Source of the DNA: Flavobacteriales bacterium
GTDB taxonomy: Bacteria; Bacteroidota; Bacteroidia; NS11-12g; UBA9320
DNA: 64,000 nucleotides
Direction: 5' to 3'
Assembly: GCA_020635395.1 (NCBI GenBank)
Contig: JACJZV010000002.1
Location: forward strand, 620,001 to 684,000
How positions within the stretch are numbered: the stretch's first letter is position 1; each line of letters starts with the position of its first letter. The position numbers and the translations under genes are program-made. This document shows positions 1-10,300 of this stretch, piece by piece. Under the pieces are notes generated by a model. The model did no database searches and was not told where the DNA came from. It worked only from the letters and a program-made list of their open reading frames with translations.

Positions 1-233
1 CCAATCAGCTCATCATCGGTCGCACTTTCTACATAATGATTCACATTTCTCAGAGCACGTTCAATTTGCTGTTTCACAAATTCCTTGAGAAATGACACAT
101 CTTTGCCATCGAATGCCAGCGGATTAAGCACCTTTTCCCGCTCGTGAGCGATTTTCACAAGGTTGGAAACACTTTGGTCAGAACCTAGTAGCTCCAATAA
201 CTCACGGAAATTGTTGTAAATATATTTACTCAT
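1..233 (-). CDS. Unknown protein, N-terminal 77 residues only (cut by window edge)
   Basis: An open frame from ATG at 233 runs off the left edge without a stop, so only the amino end is visible. The visible part is hydrophilic and looks alpha-helical (NFRELLELL, KEFVKQQIERALRNV), with no signal peptide or membrane segment, so a cytoplasmic protein is likely. It lies 15 bases downstream of the next minus-strand gene and is probably co-transcribed with it. I do not recognise the family. The upstream ATG at 240 hits a stop after four codons and was rejected as a start. Confidence 0.6.
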   Translation of the reverse strand, partial: MSKYIYNNFRELLELLGSDQSVSNLVKIAHEREKVLNPLAFDGKDVSFLKEFVKQQIERALRNVNHYVESATDDELI

Positions 234-248
234 ATTTCATTTTTTTGT

Positions 249-803
249 TTAATACACTATAATATCGAATTTATTGAGCTTGATCATACCTTCTTCTTGA
301 TTCACAAGCAGGTTACCGTAAGAGTTCGTACATGCAATAAAATTGTCTAAATCCACCACTTTAGTTCCATTCCCAGATATTATGGCCTCATATACTGTGT
401 CCACTTTAATTTTGACCTCCGAAAAATTTAAATTTTCGGGAGTTGGTAAACCATCGGATAGCAAGGTCGCTTCATAAATTGCTTGGTTGAGAATAGACTT
501 ACTCTGGTGACCTATCGAATAAAGCCTGCACACCGCGGCGGTAGCCGTCAGAATCAAAATACGCTGATTGTAATGCTTTAGCCCAAAGAACGGAGCTTTT
601 CTAAACTCTTCTACGATCATACAAGCCAACAACATTATCTCTTCAACTCGGTCTTTGTCTAATTCTAGTAGGTCCAGATAGAAATCTTCACCCAACCAGA
701 GCACGTTGGCAAAAATGCGACTGATGTCAACATCTCTTTTTAGGAGCTCAACTAAATCGTCCGGACAATCGTTGAAATTCGTGTAATTTACTAGTTGTTT
801 CAC
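249..803 (-). CDS. Unknown cytoplasmic protein, 184 residues
   Basis: Complete frame with GTG as the only usable start at its 5' end; a TAnnTTTG box ends four bases upstream, so the mRNA is predicted to be almost leaderless. The protein is mostly helical in its first 120 residues and ends in a beta-like tail; no signal peptide, no membrane segment, no motif I can name. It is followed after 15 bases by another unknown gene in the same direction and is divergent from a large unknown gene, so the three may form one functional locus. Function not assigned. Confidence 0.7.
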   Translation of the reverse strand: MKQLVNYTNFNDCPDDLVELLKRDVDISRIFANVLWLGEDFYLDLLELDKDRVEEIMLLACMIVEEFRKAPFFGLKHYNQRILILTATAAVCRLYSIGHQSKSILNQAIYEATLLSDGLPTPENLNFSEVKIKVDTVYEAIISGNGTKVVDLDNFIACTNSYGNLLVNQEEGMIKLNKFDIIVY

Positions 804-807
804 ACAA

Positions 808-815
808 CAAATATA
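808..815 (-). promoter_or_regulatory. -7 promoter box TATATTTG
   Basis: Exact match to the Bacteroidota TAnnTTTG box reading leftwards. It ends four bases before the GTG of the 184-residue gene, so transcription should begin at or next to the start codon. Confidence 0.55.
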
Positions 816-973
816 ATATAGTTTCTTGGCTTTGTTTCATATTGCTTTTTGTTTATGAAAAAAAATAAACTAAAAAGAAATGCAAGACTGTCCTAGTGAA
901 ACACAAAAATATTTCACGAAACCATAATCAACCTATATTTCAGCGATTTAAATAGTTTGAATAAATATTATTT

Positions 974-981
974 TATATTTG
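974..981 (+). promoter_or_regulatory. -7 promoter box TATATTTG
   Basis: Exact TAnnTTTG match reading rightwards, 34 bases before the ATG of the 808-residue gene. A TTTG lies at 956-959 but only 14 bases upstream, shorter than the usual -33/-7 spacing, so only the -7 element is claimed. It forms a divergent promoter region with the box at 808-815. Confidence 0.5.
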
Positions 982-1015
982 TACTACAAAAAGTTAAAAT
1001 GTTAATATTCGTTTC

Positions 1016-3442
1016 ATGAATAAAAATATGACAAATATTTCTGAAAATAAAATTGAAATACCTTTTTTCGTAGGGAATTTTCTCTTAAAGGAAATTAGAA
1101 GAAAATATGTTTCCCTTACTGGAAATGCCTGGAATCCATGCCCTGGTCATCATCCAAGTCCTTATGTTGGGTACTTTAAAAAAATAACCTCAAAAACAGG
1201 GGAGGAAGCTACTTTTGTTTACGTGTCGGAGTTAACCAAAACACAAATCGAAAAATATCTTCGGTCAGATTTATCCGTGAAAGAAATTATCATCGAGGCA
1301 CTTAAAGCACAGAATGGTGGTAGTAAACAACTGGACGTGGTGCCAGAAAATTTGGCACCACACATGCTCCCTTACACATATTTAGATTTTTCTGGAAATC
1401 TATCCATTGGGCAATTAGGTGGATTATATGAATTGTTTTGGGTTAACTCAAATCAGGCAGAATTAAAGAAGAAAGAAAATCTTACGATTACGCAAACCTT
1501 TAAAGCTACGACCAACAGAGTAAATGCAATAGTATCCTACATTTCGGGCAGAGAAATGCCTTTTGAAGAATATCTGAAAGATGTTGTGAATAACATTGCC
1601 GATTCGGAAGAGGTTGCAAAGGATGAAATTACTGCTTATTTAGGAATTATTAACTCATCAGAAAACGAAAACCGTGTTACAGCTTCATACACAGTGTATC
1701 TGTCAGGAAGAGTTGGAGTCAAGTTTGGCAGAGCAGTATTCTTTGACAATAAAGTTGAGTTGGAAATTCAAGAAATGGGGATTAATGATGAACAGACATT
1801 CCAATTATTTAAAGGTGATCTTGAGCCAATTATAGGTACCACAGGTGATGAAAGAAAGTATAATTCGATTATTAATTTAAAAAGTGCCTATAATGCTGAA
1901 CAGGCAACGATTTATCTTCCAGTCGGCAGAAATCAGATAAGAAAGCATTCTACTCAAATAGAAATAATGGGAACCTTCGCGGGAATTGATTCAAATGCCA
2001 TGAACCCCGTTTCTGGGAAAATCATATTTAAGTCGACGCATAAATTGATCGATGAACTTTCTAAAATTGAAATTAATACAAAAACATACCAATCCCAGTT
2101 TTATCAACTTAGCTCCAAGAGACAAATAATACATGAAACTAATTTTGTTTCGCCAAATGCCAGAGGTGAATTTAATGATGGAATTCAAAATTTGGTGGGA
2201 GACTGGCAAATTTCCACCTTAATGGGGTCTTCTTTATACATTGGAAAGCTCAAAATTGCTGCCGATTTAAAAGTTAGCCTTTCGTTCAATACATTAACTT
2301 TTTTTTACGGCTACCCACATAGGGTGCACAATAATCACAAAATAATTGCTTTTACGCTAAAAACATTTGAAGGTAAACATAACATTTTTCAGATGATTAT
2401 TGAGGTCAACCAAGATTCAGATAAGCAAAACAGTTATGCGGGTAAATTTTTATCTGAGTCTGACGGGTTTCCGTTTGTGGGCAATTTACTAATTAACAAG
2501 GTCGACAAAGGTGCAGAAGTGGGGTGTTTACAAATTGATATCAGGGAGCCGAATGGGTTTATAGAATTTACTAAGATCAATGAAAAATATTCTGAAATAA
2601 AAAGAGGTGGTGAATCTGAAAATAAAAAATACCGCGACATGAGAATCCAATATGAGGGACATAATTCACTAAGTTTACAAAGAACTCAAAGGGTATTTTT
2701 AGAGGGCAATTATATGTTGCTATATCTTGACCCTTACCACTCTAGTGAAAACACTACGTATTTTACCATAAATTATTTAAAAATTGATCGTAGGGGAAAC
2801 TTAGAAATGACAACCCCTGGTAGAAACGAAAAGTATTACGGAAATTATTACCTCGAAACGAACGTAGGAGCTTTAAATCTACATTTAATTTCGGGAAGTG
2901 ATCGAAGAAGAGTGATTAAAAAAGTGTTTACAATCAATGTTGATAAGATGTATGAAGGCCTTTATTTGACCACCGCAAGGAAAAATAACTATGCTTTATG
3001 TGGTAGAGAGTTTATGATTTGTTTGGACGAAGTTAATGGCGGGAATGGCAATTCTGAAGATACTTTAATTACACCAATTACCATTGAGCAAAAAAGACTG
3101 AAGAACGTATTAATAAAAGAAGAATGTCAAAATGATGATGAAAAAACGTTACTCAGAGAGCTTGAAAATATCCCTGAAAAAGTGAGGAAGTATTTGATTG
3201 ACTCTGTTGGGGTTATGTTAAAATCTGACATGAAGCATAATTACTTCTTTGGCAATCTTTTAGAAACAAATGCATTACAATCCAGTAGTTTCACTATTGA
3301 GGACTATAAAATTCTTATAAAAAAATATTTTGAAGATGGGGATATCAAAAGAGGTTTAGAAAAGATTCAAGAAGCCGTTAAAATTCATGGTACTGAAATA
3401 TGGGGTAAGGTTTTTGAAGTTTTAAACAATAGGAATTCCTGA
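1016..3442 (+). CDS. Large unknown beta-rich protein, 808 residues
   Basis: Long frame from ATG, no signal peptide and no membrane helix, hence probably cytoplasmic. Most of the length is short alternating hydrophobic strands with Gly/Asn turns. By eye I see three similar stretches of about 120 residues (roughly 225-350, 385-510 and 555-690), each with a pattern like GDWQIS...GKLKIAADLKV...YGY...FTLKTF or GNYMLLY...GNLEM...YGNYY...; I infer tandem lipocalin-like or beta-barrel modules, but this is inference from pattern only. The last 110 residues are helical (KTLLRELENIPEKVRKYL, then EDGDIKRGLEKIQEAVKIHG). I do not recognise a family. It is divergent from two further unknown genes, a layout often seen in accessory or defence loci. 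Confidence 0.75.
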   Translation: MNKNMTNISENKIEIPFFVGNFLLKEIRRKYVSLTGNAWNPCPGHHPSPYVGYFKKITSKTGEEATFVYVSELTKTQIEKYLRSDLSVKEIIIEALKAQNGGSKQLDVVPENLAPHMLPYTYLDFSGNLSIGQLGGLYELFWVNSNQAELKKKENLTITQTFKATTNRVNAIVSYISGREMPFEEYLKDVVNNIADSEEVAKDEITAYLGIINSSENENRVTASYTVYLSGRVGVKFGRAVFFDNKVELEIQEMGINDEQTFQLFKGDLEPIIGTTGDERKYNSIINLKSAYNAEQATIYLPVGRNQIRKHSTQIEIMGTFAGIDSNAMNPVSGKIIFKSTHKLIDELSKIEINTKTYQSQFYQLSSKRQIIHETNFVSPNARGEFNDGIQNLVGDWQISTLMGSSLYIGKLKIAADLKVSLSFNTLTFFYGYPHRVHNNHKIIAFTLKTFEGKHNIFQMIIEVNQDSDKQNSYAGKFLSESDGFPFVGNLLINKVDKGAEVGCLQIDIREPNGFIEFTKINEKYSEIKRGGESENKKYRDMRIQYEGHNSLSLQRTQRVFLEGNYMLLYLDPYHSSENTTYFTINYLKIDRRGNLEMTTPGRNEKYYGNYYLETNVGALNLHLISGSDRRRVIKKVFTINVDKMYEGLYLTTARKNNYALCGREFMICLDEVNGGNGNSEDTLITPITIEQKRLKNVLIKEECQNDDEKTLLRELENIPEKVRKYLIDSVGVMLKSDMKHNYFFGNLLETNALQSSSFTIEDYKILIKKYFEDGDIKRGLEKIQEAVKIHGTEIWGKVFEVLNNRNS

Positions 3443-3473
3443 AGAGTGTGATGGAAGAAAGTTAACAAAACGA

Positions 3474-4058
3474 CTACGGTTTTTCAACAGGCAAAACCTC
3501 AAACAAATATTTGTATTTGTCTGCCTTATGAATACCCGATATTTCGAAGGTGTGCGATTGTTCTGGAGTTAAGTTGGTCAAAACATGATAACCCAACATG
3601 TCTTCGCTACCTAAAAACTCGCGGAGTTTGCTGTAGTCGTTTTGCTTAAACACTTCTATCAAATCTTTGTAATGATTTTGGGTAATGGTGTCGAGTTTGT
3701 AAATAGGCGTTTCAAAATCTATTTCATACACAAAAAAGGTCAGTTTTTTACCCTTTAGCGAATCGGCATCAAACAAATAGGTTTTGCTTCTTGTGCTGTC
3801 ATCGAACACCAAACTATCAACAAATAGCCTATTTCCTAATGTGTTACTGTCGATAGAAGAATAAACAAACCAAATAACTTCATCGTTTTTGGTGGACAAA
3901 AAACTCAAGTCTTCGCTTAAATTTTCGGCCTTTAAAGTCAAACTAATTGTCTTAACAGGCGGTTTTTCTACTTCCTTTTTTTTGGATATAAACTTGCAAC
4001 TTACTCCAATTAGAATAAGGGTAAAAAACACGAGCAACTTGGGTTTAACTAAATTCAT
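3474..4058 (-). CDS. Hypothetical lipoprotein, 194 residues
   Basis: Signal peptide with a lipobox-like LIGVSC gives a predicted acylated Cys at residue 21, so the mature protein is an envelope lipoprotein. The mature part is polar with Ser/Thr/Lys-rich strands and no recognised domain. Its first 14 bases overlap the end of the upstream 192-residue gene, so it is the last gene of a translationally coupled three-gene set that begins with a glycosyltransferase. Function unknown. Confidence 0.75.
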   Translation of the reverse strand: MNLVKPKLLVFFTLILIGVSCKFISKKKEVEKPPVKTISLTLKAENLSEDLSFLSTKNDEVIWFVYSSIDSNTLGNRLFVDSLVFDDSTRSKTYLFDADSLKGKKLTFFVYEIDFETPIYKLDTITQNHYKDLIEVFKQNDYSKLREFLGSEDMLGYHVLTNLTPEQSHTFEISGIHKADKYKYLFEVLPVEKP

Positions 4059-4623
4059 CTGCTTCGCTTAAAAATAATTTATTGACTGCCTCAAAAAGGT
4101 GTTCCGGTTTTTTTGCTTTCCAGTTCCATGTGTTTTCATCGTTTTCTTCCAAATGAATGTAGTTGCCAATTCCGGCATCCTCCATTTCGTTTAAAATGTG
4201 ATCTCTGAAATGCACAAAACTAACCCATCCACCGGGCGTATCTTCCCACCACTCCTGATAATAGGAATCATCGCTGGCATGAAAATTCAAAACATTTTCG
4301 CCCAACAAAATAAATTTTTCTATTCCCTCTTTGAGCATTTCGTCAATAATTTCACGTTTCAAAATCATGATATCATTATTGATGCAATCATTCCACTCGC
4401 CGATAAGCTCGATGATGGTATAGCCCAGATCATAATCAACAAAAAGCACTTTTAGAAGCAGGGTGTCGCTGCCAAAAAAATCCCATTGAGGATGAATCAC
4501 AAAGTTGTACACCTTGTTTGTAAACTCAAACTGGCTGTGTTGTGTTTTGTAAAATGGACTGCGAGGGTCTTTTTCGGCTTTGTATAAATGCCTCCAAAGA
4601 AAATGGGGTTCAATGTCGTGCAT
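4045..4623 (-). CDS. Conserved-looking hypothetical protein, 192 residues
   Basis: Soluble, acidic, aromatic-rich protein without signal peptide (MHDIEPHFLWRHLY..., HPQWDFFG..., YYQEWWEDTPGGW). It overlaps the glycosyltransferase gene upstream by 14 bases and the lipoprotein gene downstream by 14 bases, which argues for coupled translation. The high content of Trp, His and acidic residues in motifs is typical of a folded domain, but I cannot name the family. Confidence 0.75.
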   Translation of the reverse strand: MHDIEPHFLWRHLYKAEKDPRSPFYKTQHSQFEFTNKVYNFVIHPQWDFFGSDTLLLKVLFVDYDLGYTIIELIGEWNDCINNDIMILKREIIDEMLKEGIEKFILLGENVLNFHASDDSYYQEWWEDTPGGWVSFVHFRDHILNEMEDAGIGNYIHLEENDENTWNWKAKKPEHLFEAVNKLFLSEADEFS

Positions 4624-5542
4624 TTCTCAAATTTGATTCTTTAACGATATATAACGGTCGGTTTTGAATGTTTTCATTCATTCGGCTAATGTATTCTCCG
4701 ATAATGCCAATGCCAATGAGTTGAATACCTCCAATAAAAATAATAGTTATCATTTGTGATGCCCACCCAGGTTGATAATCGTCGGTAAAAAACCGAGAGT
4801 AAAGGGTATATAGTATTAATAAAAATCCTACAAAAGAAAATAGAAAACCACTGATAGTGGCCAGTTTAAGCGGCCAATTGCTAAAAGAGGTTATGCCATC
4901 TATGGCAAACCGAATCATTTTTCGATAGGTATATCCGGTTTGGCCACTAAGCCGTTCTTCACGTTTATACTCTACAAAAGTTTGATTAAAACCAATCCAC
5001 GAAATCTGGCCTCGAAGAAACTTTCTTTTTTCGGGCATTTTGCGAAGTTGTTCGACCACTTTTTTGTCGATTATTCTAAAATCTCCTGTATCGAGCGGAA
5101 TATCTACATGGGTTATTTTGTTCAAAATGCGGTAAAACCATTTGGCCGTGGCCTTTTTCATTGCCGACTCTCCAAGCCGCTCGGCACGTTTTGCATACAC
5201 CACCTCAAAACCTTCCAAACTTTTCAGATACAACTGCTCAATTATCTCCGGCGGATCTTGCCCATCGGCATCAATTATGACCACTTTATCTCCGGTGGCA
5301 TAATCCAACCCGGCACTTACGGCTATTTGATGTCCAAAATTTCGGCTAAAGTGGATGTATTTTACTTCTGAGTTACTTTTTGCTAATCGGTTGATTATTT
5401 CGGCACTTTCATCACTACTGCCGTCATTCACATAAATTATCTCCCTGCTCAGGTTAAGCTTGTCCAATACCAACTTCAACCTATGGTAAACAGGCTCAAT
5501 ATTGTGTTGCTCGTTATATACCGGAATTATTACCGAAATCAT
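4610..5542 (-). CDS. Family 2 glycosyltransferase, DPM1/GtrB-like
   Basis: GT-A fold glycosyltransferase that normally moves a sugar from a nucleotide donor to a polyprenyl phosphate at the inner membrane. The N-terminus IPVYNEQHNI and the metal-binding region DADGQDPPE near residue 90 are diagnostic of the family, followed by the acceptor-loop region around residues 150-215. Two C-terminal membrane helices (about 228-255 and 265-290) match the GtrB/DPM1-like group; total length 310 is normal. It heads a coupled set with two unknown genes, the last a lipoprotein. The donor sugar and the target cannot be deduced. A near-match promoter box (TTTCTTTG) lies four bases before the ATG. Confidence 0.92.
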   Translation of the reverse strand: MISVIIPVYNEQHNIEPVYHRLKLVLDKLNLSREIIYVNDGSSDESAEIINRLAKSNSEVKYIHFSRNFGHQIAVSAGLDYATGDKVVIIDADGQDPPEIIEQLYLKSLEGFEVVYAKRAERLGESAMKKATAKWFYRILNKITHVDIPLDTGDFRIIDKKVVEQLRKMPEKRKFLRGQISWIGFNQTFVEYKREERLSGQTGYTYRKMIRFAIDGITSFSNWPLKLATISGFLFSFVGFLLILYTLYSRFFTDDYQPGWASQMITIIFIGGIQLIGIGIIGEYISRMNENIQNRPLYIVKESNLRNARH

Positions 5543-5587
5543 GCTTCAAAGAAACAATTTTACAACGGATTTCTATTTGACTTTGGA

Positions 5588-6040
5588 CTATTGAAACTCA
5601 ATAGTGGCCTTGTTACCAATTTCTGTTCTTTTGTCAAAAACAAAGTCGGTGTAGCTGCTCTCACCCATTTTTCCTGTTACACGAGATTTCGACCTTCCCG
5701 TTTCCAAGCCTTGCTCATTGGTTGTTTTCACGGTTACTTCGGTATCAAAATCTTTATCAAAAATAAAATACATCGAAAGCACCTTGGCAAAATCTTGTTT
5801 CGAATCGGAAGAAACTTGATATGCTCCCGACCTTAATCCGCTTTCTTTCAGTTTTTCTGAAATAACGATGTTGCATTCCAGTGTTTTTTCAACGCCATCG
5901 GCTACCCCTTCAAAAAACTCTCCCGCCCCTTTGCCTGCCGCTTCACCTGTTTTGTTTATAGCTTCCTTAGATTTCTGTTTTATTTTGCCACACGACATCC
6001 CAACTGCAATCATCATCAACAAAATCCAGTACTTTTTCAT
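5588..6040 (-). CDS. Hypothetical lipoprotein, 150 residues
   Basis: Signal peptide ending VGMSC, so acylation at Cys17 is predicted. A small Gly/Ala segment (NKTGEAAGKGAGEFFEGVADGVEK) follows, then a beta-rich region. No named domain. It is transcribed alone towards the glycosyltransferase set, 45 bases downstream, from its own TAGCTTTG promoter box. Confidence 0.75.
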   Translation of the reverse strand: MKKYWILLMMIAVGMSCGKIKQKSKEAINKTGEAAGKGAGEFFEGVADGVEKTLECNIVISEKLKESGLRSGAYQVSSDSKQDFAKVLSMYFIFDKDFDTEVTVKTTNEQGLETGRSKSRVTGKMGESSYTDFVFDKRTEIGNKATIEFQ

Positions 6041-6057
6041 TTGCTTATCTTTTTAAG

Positions 6058-6065
6058 CAAAGCTA
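6058..6065 (-). promoter_or_regulatory. -7 promoter box TAGCTTTG
   Basis: Exact TAnnTTTG match on the minus strand, 17 bases before the ATG of the 150-residue lipoprotein gene. Confidence 0.5.
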
Positions 6066-6099
6066 CAATTTTAAAGTGATTAACATTGGATGAAAAATT

Positions 6100-7134
6100 T
6101 TGTGTTGTTTTGAGTTTTTTAAAACTCTGAAATCATTTTGGCAGAAATATCGAAAAAATAAGTTGGCTGTTGCAGGACTGTTTTTTATTGGTTTGTGTTT
6201 TTTGCTTGCCATTAGCGGCTATTTGTTTGCCCCCGACAAATCGACCAATTGCAATGAAATGCATTTAGAAATTAGTAAAAAACCCATTGGGTATTCGGCA
6301 TTTTTCTGGCAAGCCAATAATTCGGAAAAAGCCACTATAAGGCAGGTTTTTTTCAATGGAAAAAAAGCGGAAAATACACTCTTTTTATATGATAATCAAG
6401 GAGATACATCATTTGCCAACATGGTTCAATATAATGAGACAACCAAAACCAAATTGACCAAACAACGGTTTTGGCTGGGTACGGATGGGTTTGGCCGTGA
6501 TGTTTTAAGCCGATTGATTTTGGGCACTAGAGTCTCTTTGTCCGTTGGCCTAATTTCCGTTCTAATTTCATTAATCATTGGCATTTCGCTTGGGCTGTTA
6601 GCAGGCTATTACCGAGGTTGGGTTGATGCTGCCGTTATGTGGTTAATAAATGTTATTTGGTCGTTGCCAACGCTGCTTTTGGTTATTGCCATCACCTTTG
6701 CTTTGGGCAAGGGGTTTTGGCAAATATTTGTTGCAGTTGGACTTACTATGTGGGTAGAATTGGCCCGAGTGGTGCGTGGTCAGGTCTTTGCACTTCGTGA
6801 AACGGAATATGTGCAGGCCGCAAAAATGCTGGGGTTTGGCAATATGCGAATTATGTTTCGGCACATTCTTCCTAATTGCGTTGGCCCAATCGTTGTGCTA
6901 TGTGCTGCAAATTTTGCTTCGGCCATACTGTTAGAAGCCGGCCTCAGTTTTTTGGGGTTGGGTGTGCAGCCACCCACACCCAGTTGGGGACAAATGTTAA
7001 ACGAAAACTATAGTGACATTGCCTTTGGGGCGGCTCATTTGGCCTTGGCACCTGGCATGGCCATTATGCTTTTGGTAATGGCTTTTAATTTTGTGGGCAA
7101 TGGCTTAAGAGATGCGTTGGACGTGAAGTTGTAA
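6100..7134 (+). CDS. ABC transporter permease, OppC/DppC type
   Basis: Inner-membrane permease of the peptide/nickel ABC importer family. A first membrane helix (about 20-42) is followed by a periplasmic loop of about 60 residues and five more helices forming the BPD permease domain; the ATPase-contact EAA loop is visible as EYVQAAKMLGFGNMR...ILPN. The partner OppB-type permease, ATPases and binding protein are not adjacent, which is common in Bacteroidota where the genes are scattered. The start is odd: a stop sits just upstream in frame, leaving only TTG (or ATT), while an ATG at 6090 in another frame reads MKNFVLF and then stops. Either a TTG start or a one-base frameshift in the natural or assembled sequence would explain this. 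Confidence 0.88.
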   Translation: MCCFEFFKTLKSFWQKYRKNKLAVAGLFFIGLCFLLAISGYLFAPDKSTNCNEMHLEISKKPIGYSAFFWQANNSEKATIRQVFFNGKKAENTLFLYDNQGDTSFANMVQYNETTKTKLTKQRFWLGTDGFGRDVLSRLILGTRVSLSVGLISVLISLIIGISLGLLAGYYRGWVDAAVMWLINVIWSLPTLLLVIAITFALGKGFWQIFVAVGLTMWVELARVVRGQVFALRETEYVQAAKMLGFGNMRIMFRHILPNCVGPIVVLCAANFASAILLEAGLSFLGLGVQPPTPSWGQMLNENYSDIAFGAAHLALAPGMAIMLLVMAFNFVGNGLRDALDVKL

Positions 7135-7284
7135 AATTTTATACAGCCGAGTGGGTTATGATTGCCTCAGCTCCACAAAAAACAAAAGCCTGCTTTGTCA
7201 GAGTGCAACACAACAACTCACATTTTCACCATAAAATCATTGCATTGATTGATAGCCATCAACTTTTTTGATGAATAACCTAAG

Positions 7285-7292
7285 TAGCTTTG
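7285..7292 (+). promoter_or_regulatory. -7 promoter box TAGCTTTG deciding a start
   Basis: Exact TAnnTTTG match. It lies inside the longest possible open frame of the following gene, so transcription would begin near 7297 and the ATG codons at 7268 and 7271 would not be in the message. This supports ATG at 7313 as the true start. Confidence 0.55.
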
Positions 7293-7312
7293 GAATACAA
7301 ACAAGGTGTAAT

Positions 7313-10300
7313 ATGAAACGTTTGACTCTTTTTATCTCGGTTTTAATCACTTCCATGTATGCACAAAGTGCTTCTATTTCTTCAAAATCCAGTGGAGGAG
7401 ATTGGAATTCTACGGCCACATGGAATGGTGGTGTTGTTCCTCAATCGGGCGATGATGTGACTATTAACGGAACGGTTACCGGAAATGGTTCGTGCAATCA
7501 TTTAACGGTTAGTGCCGGTGCATATCTCAAAAATGTGCCTGGATATGCTCATACTATAACCGTTTATGGAAACCTGACAAATAATGGAACCATTCAGAAT
7601 GATGTTTCTTCTGGACTATTAACCATCTATGCCTATGGAAATATTACCAACAATGGTGTGTGGACCAACAGAGTGCTTAACCTTGAGCATGCCACCAATG
7701 CCCATTTTTATCAATCAGCAACTTCTTATTTTGATGGGGTTCAGATTTATGCAAACACGGGCAAGGTAGATACCATTGTTTTTGGCACGGCTCAAGAATT
7801 CAGAAATTGTACGTTTACACGTGGTGGTTCGGGCTTGCAACAACTTAAAACCAATGGGTATAATTCGGTTTTTAAGCAATGCAACCTCACATCGTTTGAT
7901 GTGCTTTCCAACAATTTGTTGGATTTTGATGGCACGATGTTTTCAGACGTTCACATAACGGGTGCAGCACAGCTTTCGGGAAACATTACCTTATACTCAA
8001 CCAATTATTTTGCCAACGGGGTGGTAAATCAAGGAGTGATAAAAGGGGCTTCGGGCTATTCGGTAACGCTGCGATTGTCGGGAGATTTTACGAATAAAAA
8101 CACCATTTACTCTCCCTCAACCTATTTGATTGTATATGTTGACGGGAATTTTCACAACGAAGGGGTTTATCGACCAATTTCAACTTATTTTTATGCCGGA
8201 CATTCGCATATATTGAGCCAAACAGCCAACCATCCGATGGAAGGATATATTTATGCTCAAGAAACTGACACGCTGAACATTGTGTCGGATTTTACCTTCT
8301 TAAAAGGGCCGCTTAAAGGATACAACAGTTCTGGAAATGCTTCGATAAAAGGGGGTAGTCATAAAATGGTTTTTGACAGTTGCTCGGTTGAATATATAAA
8401 CCTATTTTCTAACGACAGCATTCGGCTAAACAAATCAACACTTTATAACGGAACCATAAACGGAAACGCCAAAATTGCCGGAAATTTTGATATAAACAGC
8501 ACGTTGGTTTGGTCGGGAAATATAACCAACTACGGCACCTGTAGGAGTACACCGGGATATTCGGTTACATTAATCCTCAACGGGGTTTTTACCAATATTG
8601 GTAGCATTTCGGGCGGCTATTTGTCAATCGATTTATACGCCGATATTGAAAATAGAGGAATTTATGCACCCACAACCACTAACATCAAAGGGGATAAAAT
8701 TCGTTCGTTCAGTCAAAACGGCAGTAGCATTTTTCAGGGCAATTTTCGCACCGATTCAAAACTGGATGGCATACGACTTCAATCAAATTGTACGTTCAAA
8801 AAAATCACGCTCGATGGGCAAAATGCAACACCTTATTCTGTCATAGAAACGAACGGTTATTCATTTTCGGCTGATAGTTGCACCCTTGCGGAGTGGCAAA
8901 TCATTGGGGCAGATTCGCTCCATTTTAATGGCTCACTACTAACCAATATTCAAACATTTTCGACACCCATATTAACCGGAAAAATCACATTATATTCAAA
9001 CGTTACGTTTGAAAACGGTTTTGTCAATTTGGGCTACTTGGGGCCACGTCCCGGCTATAGTGTTGAAACTTATGTGCACGGAAATGCTCAAAACTATGGT
9101 AACATTGCCTTATTCCCTTCTCAAGGGGGCGTGCTCACTGTTCAGTTGTTCGACACCCTTTTTAATGCGGGAGTGTATAAACCTAGTTCAACCTATTTTA
9201 GAGGAAAACCAAATGTACTCAGCCAAACACCTGTGGCACTTTTTGAGGGCAATTATTACAGCTACGACACATCGGCGGCGGTGCAATTAAACTCAATGGC
9301 TCGATTTTATAAGGCAACACTTGATTTTCAGAACAACTTGCCATACACCCGCATATTGACCAACGGAAATACCCTTCATTTTGACACATGTACTGTCTAT
9401 GATGTGTATTTCAAAAGTAGTGACACCATTGATTTTAATGGATCTTTGGTAAACAGCTCTATATTTTATGATATACCGGTTGTCTTGGGGTCGTTTATTA
9501 TGTATAACGGGGTGGTTTTTGAAGATGGTCTGATAAACCACGGTTCTATTTTCAATAGAGCAGGCTATGGTATTACTGGAAAATTAAATGGCACAACCAC
9601 CAACTACGGCTCCATAGCCACCAACAAATCGGGGGGCAATTTTATCATTGATATCAATGGAACATTTATAAACAATGGTATTTATCATCCAAACAGCACC
9701 TATTTGAAAGGAGATACGCTTTGTGTTTTTAAACAGAATACAACTTCTATTTTTGAGGGAAGTTATTATGCCGCCGATACCAACAATGGAATAAAACTTG
9801 GTTCGGATGTACATTTTAAAAAAGCATACCTACGCTGGATAAATGGTAGCAACTATCCCAGATTTAATACACAAGGATTTCTTCCAAATATGGATAGTTG
9901 CGATATAAGCTTGGTTCATTTTACCCAATGCGACACGTTGGATTTCAACGGTTCTGTTTTATCCGATATGCACATATCCGGTTTGCCAGTGCTAAAAGGG
10001 GAGGTAACTACCTACTCAAATGTTCGATTTAGAACCGATATGGTAAATTTTGGCACAATACAAAACAAACCTGGCTATGGTGTTTCAAACTATTTTGATG
10101 GCGAGGTGTACAATTTTGGCACAATTCAAACACACGTTTCTGGTGGATACTTAAATACTTATTTGGCAAAAGGTCTTCAAAACAATGCATTTTACCAACC
10201 GGGTGCCACGTATTTGGTTTCGCACAATCCGCGTCAAATTGGGGGCAAGAATAGTGCATACACCAAAGGAAATTTCTTTGTAAACGATTCGATGAGCTTT

